Shown one piece after another: positions 1-5,874 of a stretch of 9,616 bases of DNA. Source of the DNA: PLA2 sp036273915. Its GTDB lineage: Bacteria > Planctomycetota > PLA2. Under the pieces are notes generated by a model. The model was not told where the DNA came from. It did not search any database and saw nothing but the letters and a program-made list of their open reading frames with translations. Made by a program: the position numbers and the translations under genes. The first letter of the stretch is position 1. Each line of letters begins with the position of its first letter. The stretch lies in assembly GCA_036273915.1 (NCBI GenBank), contig DASUGR010000058.1:1-9616 (forward strand), in the 5' to 3' direction.

Positions 1-1774
1 CCGAAAGCACGAGGAAGAGATCGTCCGGACCGAGCGGGAGGGGAGGCGGCACGTTCACCTTGAGCGGCGCGACGATGCCGAGCGGCGGAAGGTCCGAGTT
101 CCGCTCCTCCCAGGCGCCGCGCGCGGCGTCGTAGCGCAGCAGCGGCCCCTGCCCCGCGCTGAAGCTCGTGAGCGTGCGCGCCCGCGCGTCGAGCTCGCCG
201 AACCACGCGGTGACGAAGCGCCCCGACTCGAGGTCGTCGTGCAGCTGCTCGTTGAGGTTCCGGATGATCTCCTCGAGGCCGCGACCCGTGCGCACCGCCA
301 TGCGCAGCATCGAGCGCACCTGCGTGACGGAGAGCGCGGGCCCGAGGCCGTGGCCGGTGGCGTCGGCGACGAGGAAGAGCGCGCGCACGGCACCGTTCTC
401 CGTGGGCATGCGGTCGCCGTCCATGCCGACGCCGTCGTACGTGTCGCCGCCGGTCTCCGCCGCCGGCAGCGTGAAGCCCGCGCAGTCGAACCCCTGCAGC
501 TGCGGCAGCTTCCGCGGGAAGGTCTGCTGCTGGATCATGCGCGCGACGCGCAGCTCGCCCTCGAGGTGCACGAGCTTCTTCAGCGACTCGCGCATGCGGT
601 CCTGCGCGTCGGCGAGCCGGCGCAGCTCGGTGATCGGCGTCGCGATGGGCTCGCCCGGCTCGAGGTCGCCGCGGCTGAGCCGCTCGCTCTCGGCCACGAG
701 CCTCTCGATCGGCCGCGCGAAGCGGCGGGCGAGCGAGGTCGCGCGCCAGAGCGCGAAGAGGAGGATCACCGCCATGAGGCCGATGAGCCAGACGCGCGTC
801 TCCTCGAGGCCGGAGAGGACCTTCCGCTCCGGGACCGCGACCGTGATCTCGAAGTCGGGGCCGTAGCGCCGCCGCCCTCCCCACCAGGTCTCGCCGCCGC
901 TCCGGAACCGCGCCGCCTCGTTCTGGCCGAGGGGGAGCGACGCGAGGGCATCCGCGAGCACGGGGACCCCGAGGCCGCCGACGGGCTGCAGGAGGGCCTC
1001 TTCGCGCGCGCCGGCCGGCCTGTCCGACATCTGCCGCGGCAGGCCGACGACGAGCTGCTTCGCGGTCACGACGAAGATCGTGGCCTCGTCGAGGAACCCG
1101 AGCCCCATCGTGAAGTTGGAGATGTCCTCGAGCAGGACGTCGAAGCCGAGCACGCGCACCCGATCGCCGTGTCCGAACGCCGCGGCGGCCGTGATGCCGG
1201 GCTTCCTCGCGGTGAAGAAGGTGTAGGGCTCCGTCCAGAAGACGCGCTTGCCGTCACCGCGATGCGCCATCGCGCCCTGGTACCAGGGGCGCGTGCGGGG
1301 ATCGTACGCGACGTCCTTCCACTCCTCGGTCCCCTTCCCGTCCGTCCAGTCGGTCCACTTGACGCGGGTGCCCCACTCGTCGGGCCGCGCCTGGCGCGTG
1401 GACCACTTGTCGCCGACGCGGAGCAGCATGAACTCGTGGCCGCGGTCGTCGGCCACGAGCGCGGCGCTCATCTGGCGGAACCGCACGAGCAGGGGCTGGA
1501 GCAGCGTCCGCATCTCGTCCGGCTTGTCGGGATCGAGCACGCCCTCCTTGCCCCACGACTCGCCGATCGCGAGCGCGCCCTGCACCGGCGCGAAGAAGGA
1601 CTCGAGCTGGTCCGCGACGCCGTCGGCCTGCCGCGCGATGAGCTCCTTCGAGAGCGTCTGGACCGCGCGCCGCGCGATGAAGGCGGTGAGCGCGAACACC
1701 GCGCCGCCGAAGACGATGATGACGAGCAGCAGGATGCCGACGAGTCGCGACCGGACCGACAGGGTGCGCGCCAT
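1..1774 (-). CDS. Membrane-bound Cache-HAMP-PP2C (SpoIIE/RsbU-type) serine phosphatase, 3' end cut by window edge
   Basis: The reading frame is open from the ATG at 1774 to the window edge (591 residues seen, C-terminus missing). Visible order: TM helix about 12-33; extracytoplasmic dCache-type sensor about 40-320 with the typical YDPRTRPWY motif at 157-165 and TEPY at 181-184; second TM about 327-343; HAMP about 345-400; a linker LEGELRVARMIQQQTFPRKLP-like as in RsbU proteins; then the PP2C/SpoIIE domain with GGDTYD (442-447), ADATGHG (470-476) and PPLGIV (563-568). The family dephosphorylates anti-anti-sigma factors (STAS proteins) in partner-switching pathways, so the likely role is a membrane receptor that turns an external ligand into a sigma-factor or related output. 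The usual NAGH motif reads SAGQ here (539-542). No Shine-Dalgarno sequence precedes the start. The gene lies 52 bases after a membrane-protein gene on the same strand. Family assignment is firm; ligand and target are unknown. Confidence 0.93.
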   Translation of the reverse strand, partial: MARTLSVRSRLVGILLLVIIVFGGAVFALTAFIARRAVQTLSKELIARQADGVADQLESFFAPVQGALAIGESWGKEGVLDPDKPDEMRTLLQPLLVRFRQMSAALVADDRGHEFMLLRVGDKWSTRQARPDEWGTRVKWTDWTDGKGTEEWKDVAYDPRTRPWYQGAMAHRGDGKRVFWTEPYTFFTARKPGITAAAAFGHGDRVRVLGFDVLLEDISNFTMGLGFLDEATIFVVTAKQLVVGLPRQMSDRPAGAREEALLQPVGGLGVPVLADALASLPLGQNEAARFRSGGETWWGGRRRYGPDFEITVAVPERKVLSGLEETRVWLIGLMAVILLFALWRATSLARRFARPIERLVAESERLSRGDLEPGEPIATPITELRRLADAQDRMRESLKKLVHLEGELRVARMIQQQTFPRKLPQLQGFDCAGFTLPAAETGGDTYDGVGMDGDRMPTENGAVRALFLVADATGHGLGPALSVTQVRSMLRMAVRTGRGLEEIIRNLNEQLHDDLESGRFVTAWFGELDARARTLTSFSAGQGPLLRYDAARGAWEERNSDLPPLGIVAPLKVNVPPPLPLGPDDLFLVLS

Positions 1775-1784
1775 GGGCGGCGCG

Positions 1785-1790
1785 AGTGTA
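1785..1790 (-). promoter_or_regulatory. Possible -10 hexamer of the phosphatase gene
   Basis: TACACT on the minus strand ends 10 bases before the ATG at 1774, which would place the transcript start only a few bases upstream of the gene. No -35 match is visible; a G-rich tract (top strand 1797-1821) lies just upstream. The gene may equally be read from the upstream membrane-protein gene. Confidence 0.35.
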
Positions 1791-1826
1791 TCCGAAGGGG
1801 GATGTGGGGGGGGGCCGGGGGCCGTG

Positions 1827-2456
1827 TCAGCGACGGAGCGCCCGCGCGAGGATCCAAAGGGCGCCGCCGCCGCAGCCGATCGCGAAGAGCCACCAGGGGA
1901 ACAGGAGAGCCTCCTCGGGGCCGCCGAGATCCCGCACGTTCCAGAGGAACGAGGCGACGACGACGAGGCCCGCGGCCGTCTCGACCGCCCAGTCGACGGG
2001 CCGCAGGAAGAGCGTCGCGTCCCCGGGCGTGCGGAGGATCGCGACGGCGGCGCCGATCAACGCGATCGACACGAGCACGGGCGCGAGCACCGGGCCGGAC
2101 CACGGCAGCGGGATCAGGAAGAGGATGTCCCACGTGAGGAGCGAGGGCGGCCAGCCGACGATCGCCTTCAACGCGAGGTAGTAGGTGATGTCCCAGATGC
2201 CGAAGCAGAAGGCGAAGACCGCGAACCGCCGGATCGGGCGCCGCTCCGCGAGCATCGCCGCGCCGAGGAGGAGGACGAGCGTGGCCGCCTCGCGCGCGAT
2301 CTCCGTGCGGAGGAGCCCCGGCGCCATCTCCCGGAGCGGGAACGCGAACCCCTCCGGGTAGCAGATCTCGCGCAGGTAGACGACGACGGCGCCCTCGATG
2401 AAGCCGAAGGCGGTCGCGAAGACCGCGCACCAGAGGAGCAGCCGCCGGTACCCCAC
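1827..2456 (-). CDS. Six-helix integral membrane protein of unknown function
   Basis: 209 residues starting at GTG (2456); an in-frame TAG at 2478-2480 leaves no earlier start. Hydrophobic segments lie at about 5-26, 52-70, 76-98, 110-140, 152-172 and 186-206, so about six helices. Charged and aromatic residues sit in conserved-looking places between helices: GFIEGAVVVYLRE (18-30), YPEGF (33-37), FGIWDITYY (85-93) and GWPPSLLTWDILFLIPLPW (101-119). I recall similar uncharacterised bacterial membrane proteins with the WDI-YY and WPPSLLTWD motifs, but no function. It precedes the Cache-PP2C phosphatase by 52 bases on the same strand, so the two are probably co-transcribed; a sensory or membrane accessory role is only a guess from position. 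Confidence 0.85.
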   Translation of the reverse strand: MGYRRLLLWCAVFATAFGFIEGAVVVYLREICYPEGFAFPLREMAPGLLRTEIAREAATLVLLLGAAMLAERRPIRRFAVFAFCFGIWDITYYLALKAIVGWPPSLLTWDILFLIPLPWSGPVLAPVLVSIALIGAAVAILRTPGDATLFLRPVDWAVETAAGLVVVASFLWNVRDLGGPEEALLFPWWLFAIGCGGGALWILARALRR

Positions 2457-2474
2457 GCGAGCGATTCGCGAGTG

Positions 2475-2480
2475 ATCCTA
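2475..2480 (-). promoter_or_regulatory. Possible -10 hexamer of the membrane-protein gene
   Basis: TAGGAT on the minus strand, 18 bases before the GTG start. Between it and the start lies a short dyad, CGCGA-GCGAT-TCGCG (2456-2470), that would fold at the start codon of the mRNA. No -35 box is recognisable. Confidence 0.35.
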
Positions 2481-2534
2481 GCGGATGGAGAGCCTCCCCG
2501 AGCGTCTCGGATACCGCGCCGCGGTCCGGCGCGC

Positions 2535-2556
2535 TACAATTCCCGACGCTAGGAGG
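2535..2556 (+). promoter_or_regulatory. -10 hexamer and Shine-Dalgarno sequence of the AOR gene
   Basis: TACAAT (2535-2540) is a five-of-six match to the bacterial -10 consensus. AGGAGG (2551-2556) is a perfect Shine-Dalgarno sequence five bases before ATG 2562. The same AGGAGGTG also offers an in-frame GTG at 2556, but that would put the start inside the ribosome binding site, so ATG 2562 is preferred. No TTGACA-like -35 is seen. The leader would be about 15 bases. Confidence 0.6.
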
Positions 2557-2561
2557 TGACC

Positions 2562-4379
2562 ATGACGCTCGGTGGTTACGCGAACCGTGTCGCCCACGTG
2601 GACCTCACGGCCGGGAAGGTCGAATACAAGGGGATCCCCGAGGCGTGGGCGACCCACTACATCGGCGCGCGCGGTCTCGGCGTGCGCTACGTCTTCGAGA
2701 ACGGTCCCAAGGTCGACCCGCTCTCGCCGGACAACCTCCTGTGCTTCATGAACGGCCCGCTCACGGGCACGGCCGCCAACATGAGCGGACGGCTCGCGAT
2801 CGTCACGAAGTCGCCGCTCACCGGCACGGTCACGGACAGCCACCAGGGCGGCTGGTCCGCGGCGCGCCTGCGTTGGGCCGGCTTCGACGGCATCGTCGTC
2901 AAGGGCAGGGCGAAAAAGCCCGTCTACCTCCACGTGCACGACGGCAAGGTCGAGATCAAGGATGCCTCGGCGACTTGGGGCAAGGGCGTCCACGACACGA
3001 TCCGCCACTACAAGGAGGAGCACGGCGAGAAGGACCTGACGGTCATCGCGATCGGCCCCGCCGGCGAGAAGCTCGTCCGCTTCGCGTGCTGGATGAACGA
3101 GAACGACCGCGCCAGCGGGCGCGGCGGCACCGGATGCGTGGGCGGCAGCAAGAATCTGAAGGCCGTCGTCGTGAAGGCCGCGAAGCGCTTCCCGGAGCCC
3201 AGGGACCCGGACGCGTGGAAGCCGGCGCACCAGCGCGCGCTCGCGACGATCATGGACGAGAAGAACATCACCGCCCCGCGCAAGGGCGGGCTGTCCGTCT
3301 ACGGCACCAACGTCCTCATGAACATCACCTCCACGATGGGCGCGCTGCCGACGCGCAACAGCCAGGTGACCTCCTTCGGGGAGCGCGCCGAGAAGATCAG
3401 CGGCGAGTACGTGAAGGAGCACATCCTCGTCGACGACCCCACCTGCCACGCGTGCCCGGTCGCGTGCAAGAAGGAGGTCGAGATCAGGGAGGGCGAGTGG
3501 AAGGGGCTCCGCATGGAGAGCGTCGAGTACGAGCCCGCCTGGTCGGTCGGCGCGAACTGCGACAACGACGACGTCGCGTCGGTCGCGAAGATGATCGACC
3601 TCGCCAACGACATGGGCTACGACGCGATCGAGGTGGGCAGCGTGCTCTCCGCCTATATGGAGGCCACGGAGAAGGGCTACGCGAAGGCGAAGGGCGATCC
3701 CGGCCTCAGGTGGGGCGACACGAAGGCGATGATCGCGACGATCGGGAAGATCGTGCGGCGCGAGGGGATCGGCGACGTGCTCGCGAACGGCATCGCGCCC
3801 ACCGCCGCGCACTTCGGCCACCCCGAGATCGGCATGCACGTGAAGAACCAGGGGCTGCCCGCCTACGACCCGCGCGGCCTGAAGGGCATGGGCATCGCGT
3901 ACGCGACGTCGAACCGCGGCGCGTGCCACCTGCGCGCGTACACGCCCGCGAGCGAGCTCGGCCTCATGCCGCTGAAGACCAAGCCGCTCGACTGGAAGGG
4001 CAAGGGCGAGCTGACGAAGGTCTTCCAGGACCTGCACGCCTTCTCCGACAGCCTGGACCTCTGCAAGTTCAGCGCGTTCGCGATGGGGGCGGAGGAGTAC
4101 GCGCAGCAGTACACCGCGATGACGGGCCGGAAGATCACCGCGGACGAGGTCATGCGGACGGGTGAGCGGATCTACAACCTCGAGCGCCGCTACAACAACC
4201 TGGCCGGCGTCGCCGAGGATGCGCTGCCGCAGCGCTACCTGAAGGAGCCTTCGACGATGCAGGGCTCGAAGGGGCACGTCTGCGAGCTCGACCGGATGCT
4301 CGAGGAGTACAACACCGCGCGCGGCTGGAAGAAGGGCGTCGTGCCGGAGTCGAAGCTCAAGGAGCTGGAGGTCGTCTAG
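2562..4379 (+). CDS. aor: Aldehyde:ferredoxin oxidoreductase family tungsten-pterin enzyme
   Basis: 605 residues, full family length. The family oxidises aldehydes to carboxylic acids with ferredoxin (or reduces acids) at a tungsten bis-pterin and one [4Fe-4S] cluster in the cytoplasm. Visible: N-terminal AOR domain with GPLTGT (65-70), GRGGTGCVGGSKNLKA (187-201, pterin region); cluster cysteines CHACPVAC (C295, C298, C302) and the distant fourth, C501 in SLDLCKF; pterin motif DPRG (436-439) followed by GMGIAYATSNRGACH, where H456 matches the family's active-site histidine position; SVEYEP (320-325) carries the conserved glutamates. No ferredoxin-like small subunit, FAD subunit or benzoyl-CoA reductase genes adjoin it, so it looks like a stand-alone enzyme. 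A MoaD-like gene and a possible DUF1952 gene lie convergently downstream and may supply its pterin. Substrate cannot be read from sequence; BamB-like members share this fold, but the needed neighbours are absent. Confidence 0.93.
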   Translation: MTLGGYANRVAHVDLTAGKVEYKGIPEAWATHYIGARGLGVRYVFENGPKVDPLSPDNLLCFMNGPLTGTAANMSGRLAIVTKSPLTGTVTDSHQGGWSAARLRWAGFDGIVVKGRAKKPVYLHVHDGKVEIKDASATWGKGVHDTIRHYKEEHGEKDLTVIAIGPAGEKLVRFACWMNENDRASGRGGTGCVGGSKNLKAVVVKAAKRFPEPRDPDAWKPAHQRALATIMDEKNITAPRKGGLSVYGTNVLMNITSTMGALPTRNSQVTSFGERAEKISGEYVKEHILVDDPTCHACPVACKKEVEIREGEWKGLRMESVEYEPAWSVGANCDNDDVASVAKMIDLANDMGYDAIEVGSVLSAYMEATEKGYAKAKGDPGLRWGDTKAMIATIGKIVRREGIGDVLANGIAPTAAHFGHPEIGMHVKNQGLPAYDPRGLKGMGIAYATSNRGACHLRAYTPASELGLMPLKTKPLDWKGKGELTKVFQDLHAFSDSLDLCKFSAFAMGAEEYAQQYTAMTGRKITADEVMRTGERIYNLERRYNNLAGVAEDALPQRYLKEPSTMQGSKGHVCELDRMLEEYNTARGWKKGVVPESKLKELEVV

Positions 4380-4430
4380 CGGGAAGGGCGCCGCCCGGCG
4401 GGGCGAGGCGGAGGGGGTCCGGGGGCCTGG
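4380..4430. other. Convergent intergenic gap with G5-T-CC-G5 motif
   Basis: 51 bases between two gene ends. It holds GGGGGTCCGGGGGC at 4413-4426, identical to one arm of the inverted repeat at 5031-5071 (there on the minus strand). A GC-rich dyad around CCGCCCGGCGG (4391-4401) has too small a loop and no T-run, so I do not call a terminator. Confidence 0.5.
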
Positions 4431-4685
4431 CTACCCGCCGCCGCGGAGGAGCTTCGGGGCGAGCTGCGCGTCGACCGCGTCGAGCGCGTCCTCGTCGCCC
4501 TCGAGCTCCAGCCGCACCTGGCCCACCGCAAGGCCGCCGATGCGGTAGTCCTCGAGCTCGGTGAGCGTGGCCCTCCAGCGTGGTCCGACGATCCTCCCGC
4601 CCTCCGCGCGGCCGCCGGCGTCGACGAGGTACTCGCGCAGGAGCCAGAGCGGGATCGCGCGGACGTCGTGCACCCGTCGCGCCAC
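4431..4685 (-). CDS. Small protein, possibly the MoaD-associated DUF1952 domain
   Basis: 84 residues from GTG 4685, beginning MARRVHDVRAIPLWLLREYLVDAGG and ending in KLLRGGG. There is no signal peptide or TM segment; alternating beta strands and helices are likely, for example RWRATLTELEDYRIGGLAVGQVRLELEGD. It starts 15 bases after the MoaD stop codon with its own good Shine-Dalgarno sequence (GGGGAGG, six bases away), so the two form an operon. I recall Thermus thermophilus MoaD-related proteins that carry a DUF1952 domain fused behind MoaD; size and position fit that domain as a separate gene, but I cannot align them here. A role with MoaD in molybdenum/tungsten pterin synthesis for the adjacent AOR is inferred from context. 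Confidence 0.7.
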   Translation of the reverse strand: MARRVHDVRAIPLWLLREYLVDAGGRAEGGRIVGPRWRATLTELEDYRIGGLAVGQVRLELEGDEDALDAVDAQLAPKLLRGGG

Positions 4686-4691
4686 CGCCCG

Positions 4692-4698
4692 CCTCCCC
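4692..4698 (-). promoter_or_regulatory. Shine-Dalgarno sequence that decides the GTG start at 4685
   Basis: GGGGAGG on the minus strand lies between the MoaD stop (TAG, 4701-4703) and GTG 4685, with a six-base spacer. It is one of only two good ribosome binding sites in the window and supports translation of the small downstream protein. Confidence 0.7.
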
Positions 4699-4700
4699 TC

Positions 4701-4988
4701 CTAGCCGCCCCCGACCGCGGGAAAGAGGTCGATCGCATCCCCTTCGGTCAACCTCGTCTCGAGCCCGTGCTCGAGGTAGGGCGCGTCCTGCCCGTTGATG
4801 AAGACGTGCACGTGGCCGTAGAGCTGGCCATGTTCGTCGAACAGGCTCTCGCGCATCGCGGGGAAGCGCTCGATCACGGCGTCCAGCAGCTCGTGCACGG
4901 TCGCGCCGGCCCGCAGCGGGAGCGCGACCGTCTTCCTCCCGGCGATCTCCCGCAGCATTGCGTAGAAGTTGACGTTCACCGCGACCAT
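4701..4988 (-). CDS. moaD: MoaD-like sulfur carrier for molybdopterin/tungstopterin synthesis
   Basis: 95 residues with a ubiquitin-like MoaD pattern: NVNFYAMLREIAGRK (5-19), LPLRAGATVHELLDAV (23-38), a strand-rich middle with VHVFINGQDAPYLEHGLETRL (60-80), and the ending EGDAIDLFPAVGGG (82-95). In the family the C-terminal Gly-Gly is adenylated by MoeB-type enzymes and converted to a thiocarboxylate that MoaE uses to make the dithiolene; here the tail has three glycines. ATG 4988 has no ribosome binding site. A TAGGAT hexamer overlaps that ATG (4987-4992) and lies seven bases before an in-frame GTG at 4979, which would give a 92-residue form starting right at NVNFY; that start is a real alternative. 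The gene heads a two-gene operon facing AOR, and no moaA, moaC, moaE or moeA is in the window. It is likely a carrier dedicated to the AOR cofactor. Confidence 0.9.
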   Translation of the reverse strand: MVAVNVNFYAMLREIAGRKTVALPLRAGATVHELLDAVIERFPAMRESLFDEHGQLYGHVHVFINGQDAPYLEHGLETRLTEGDAIDLFPAVGGG

Positions 4989-5030
4989 CCTACGCGCCGC
5001 GCCGCCGCGAGGCCCCGCGGCGCCAAATGC

Positions 5031-5071
5031 GGGGGGCTCCGGGGGCGGAACCTCGGCCCCCGGACCCCCCC
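5031..5071. repeat. 16-bp inverted repeat in the moaD/lipoprotein divergent region
   Basis: Left arm GGGGGGCTCCGGGGGC (5031-5046), loop of nine bases (5047-5055), right arm 5056-5071 whose reverse complement is GGGGGGGTCCGGGGGC: 15 of 16 positions pair. It ends three bases before the putative -10 of the lipoprotein gene. Because both neighbours point away from it, a terminator role is unlikely; a protein-binding site, a cruciform or a G-quadruplex-forming site are options. Confidence 0.75.
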
Positions 5072-5074
5072 TGC

Positions 5075-5080
5075 TATCCT
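5075..5080 (+). promoter_or_regulatory. Possible -10 hexamer of the lipoprotein gene
   Basis: TATCCT (four of six to TATAAT), preceded by TGC, lies 13 bases before ATG 5094. No -35 is possible to call because the upstream bases are the C-run of the inverted repeat. The leader would be only about seven bases and lacks a ribosome binding site. Confidence 0.4.
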
Positions 5081-5093
5081 TGTCCGCAAACCC

Positions 5094-5534
5094 ATGACGA
5101 CACGCGCCGCGTCCTTCCTTCTCCTCGCGCTCGTCGCCGCCTGCGGCCATCACTACCGCGTGAACGAGGCCGCGCGGAACGTCCCGAACGTCTTTCTGCA
5201 CGACGTGAAGGTGACCGGCGGCGAGACGAAGCTCGTCCTGCGCATCGAGGCGGCCGAGGCGTGCGAGGTCGCCGTGGCGCCGCCCGGCGACGCGGGCGCG
5301 TTCCGGCTCCACGCGGGCGAGAGGATCCTCGCGCTGACGGACGTCTCGGGCGTCGAGGAGCTCCCGGGGCGGACGGGGGTCGAGGCCCGCTCGTCCCGGA
5401 AGCTCTCCCTCACGTTCGAGGGGCTCCCGGAGGGCGTGCGAGACTTCGCCGCGGAGGGGGAGATCGCCGGGGTCGGGCCCGTCGCCTTCGACGTGCGGCT
5501 GGACGCCCCGAGCGTCGTCACGTGCGGGTGGTAA
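5094..5534 (+). CDS. Small predicted lipoprotein of unknown function
   Basis: 146 residues. The N-terminus MTTRAASFLLLALVAAC is a lipoprotein signal: one arginine, a hydrophobic stretch, and lipobox VAAC with C17 as the lipidation site. The mature part (about 130 residues) has no TM helix and looks beta-rich, with strands around VFLHDVKVTG, TKLVLRIE, CEVAVAPPG, RILALTDVSG, RKLSLTFEG and VAFDVRLDA, suggesting a beta-sandwich. Two further cysteines, C57 and C144, might form a disulfide outside the cytoplasm. I do not recognise the family. It is divergent from moaD across a 105-base gap containing a strong inverted repeat, and is followed by a long gap without genes, so it is probably transcribed alone. 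The coding call rests on the clean signal peptide and on codon use like that of its neighbours. Confidence 0.82.
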   Translation: MTTRAASFLLLALVAACGHHYRVNEAARNVPNVFLHDVKVTGGETKLVLRIEAAEACEVAVAPPGDAGAFRLHAGERILALTDVSGVEELPGRTGVEARSSRKLSLTFEGLPEGVRDFAAEGEIAGVGPVAFDVRLDAPSVVTCGW

Positions 5535-5555
5535 GGACCTTCCCAGGACCTTCCC
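5534..5555 (+). repeat. Perfect tandem duplication of an 11-base unit
   Basis: AGGACCTTCCC occurs twice head to tail (5534-5544 and 5545-5555), beginning on the last base of the lipoprotein stop codon. It is probably a local slippage duplication. Confidence 0.8.
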
Positions 5556-5600
5556 GCCGGGCGATTCGACGGAACCCCCCGCGCTCGAGCACAGTTAGGA

Positions 5601-5759
5601 GTCGTGCGAGAACAAGTGCGTCAAACACCGAGGCCGAGCGTCGCAGCCGGCCGAATGTGGCAGTTGTTCGTGCACGACGACTTAGGAAAGTTGGGGCCCC
5701 GCCGGTGGGTTGGTGGCGAAGCCCCGTTGGCGACTACCCGGTCTTGGCGAAAGACCGGG
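5601..5759 (+). ncRNA. Candidate structured non-coding RNA (orientation uncertain)
   Basis: Three stem systems can be drawn. (a) GTCGTGC-GA-GAACAA (5601-5615) pairs with TTGTTC-GT-GCACGAC (5664-5678): 7 bp, a 2x2 interruption and 6 bp, enclosing 48 bases with an inner GGCCG/CGGCC stem (5632-5636 with 5648-5652). (b) GGGGC (5693-5697) with GCCCC (5721-5725), enclosing CCGCC/GGTGG. (c) A perfect 9-bp hairpin, CCCGGTCTT-GGCGA-AAGACCGGG (5737-5759). GGCGA also occurs at 5715 and 5729. GC is clearly lower than in the flanks. It matches no RNA family I know (not tRNA, tmRNA, RNase P, SRP or T-box). It could be an independent RNA, a leader of the downstream gene, or the decayed remains of an element. 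Confidence 0.35.
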
Positions 5760-5858
5760 AGGTTCAAAAGGCAAGAAGGAGTCGAGGCCGGGGCCGCGCC
5801 AGGGACCCGCTCTCTTTCAGTCTAATACGCGCGCGATCGGCGGGGCTGCCATCCTTTT

Positions 5859-5874
5859 CGGATTTTACAATCCG
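5859..5874 (+). promoter_or_regulatory. -10 hexamer inside a perfect dyad, upstream of the B3/4 gene
   Basis: TACAAT (5866-5871) is a five-of-six -10 match, 24 bases before ATG 5896. It lies within CGGATT-TTAC-AATCCG, a perfect 6-bp dyad. A regulator bound to the dyad would cover the -10. No -35 match or ribosome binding site is seen; the leader contains CCCCCGGGCCCCC (5876-5888). Confidence 0.45.

Noticed and set aside
239..2137. A 632-codon open frame on the plus strand
   Set aside because: It lies opposite the Cache-HAMP-PP2C gene and part of the membrane-protein gene, both well supported, and shows no domain.
2478..4277. A 599-codon open frame on the minus strand, antisense to the AOR gene
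   Set aside because: The sense strand encodes a complete AOR protein with all cofactor motifs. The antisense frame is Arg/Val/Leu/Asp-rich low-complexity sequence without domains, as expected opposite a GC-rich gene.
4391..4403. GC dyad after the AOR gene as a terminator
   Set aside because: The loop would be too small for the full stem and there is no T-run.
5591..5690. Possible integron attC-like site (TTAGGAG and a bent inverted repeat)
   Set aside because: The core sites RYYYAAC and GTTRRRY are not both present in the required arrangement, and no integrase is in the window.
5760..5775. GGTTCAAA resembling a tRNA T-loop
   Set aside because: The flanking bases cannot form a T-stem, and no acceptor stem, anticodon arm or CCA is in place.
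5604..5825. A 73-codon frame starting at GTG 5604
   Set aside because: AGGAG is only two bases from the GTG, third codon positions have many A/T unlike the neighbours, and no domain is recognised. It is kept only as an alternative to the RNA reading.
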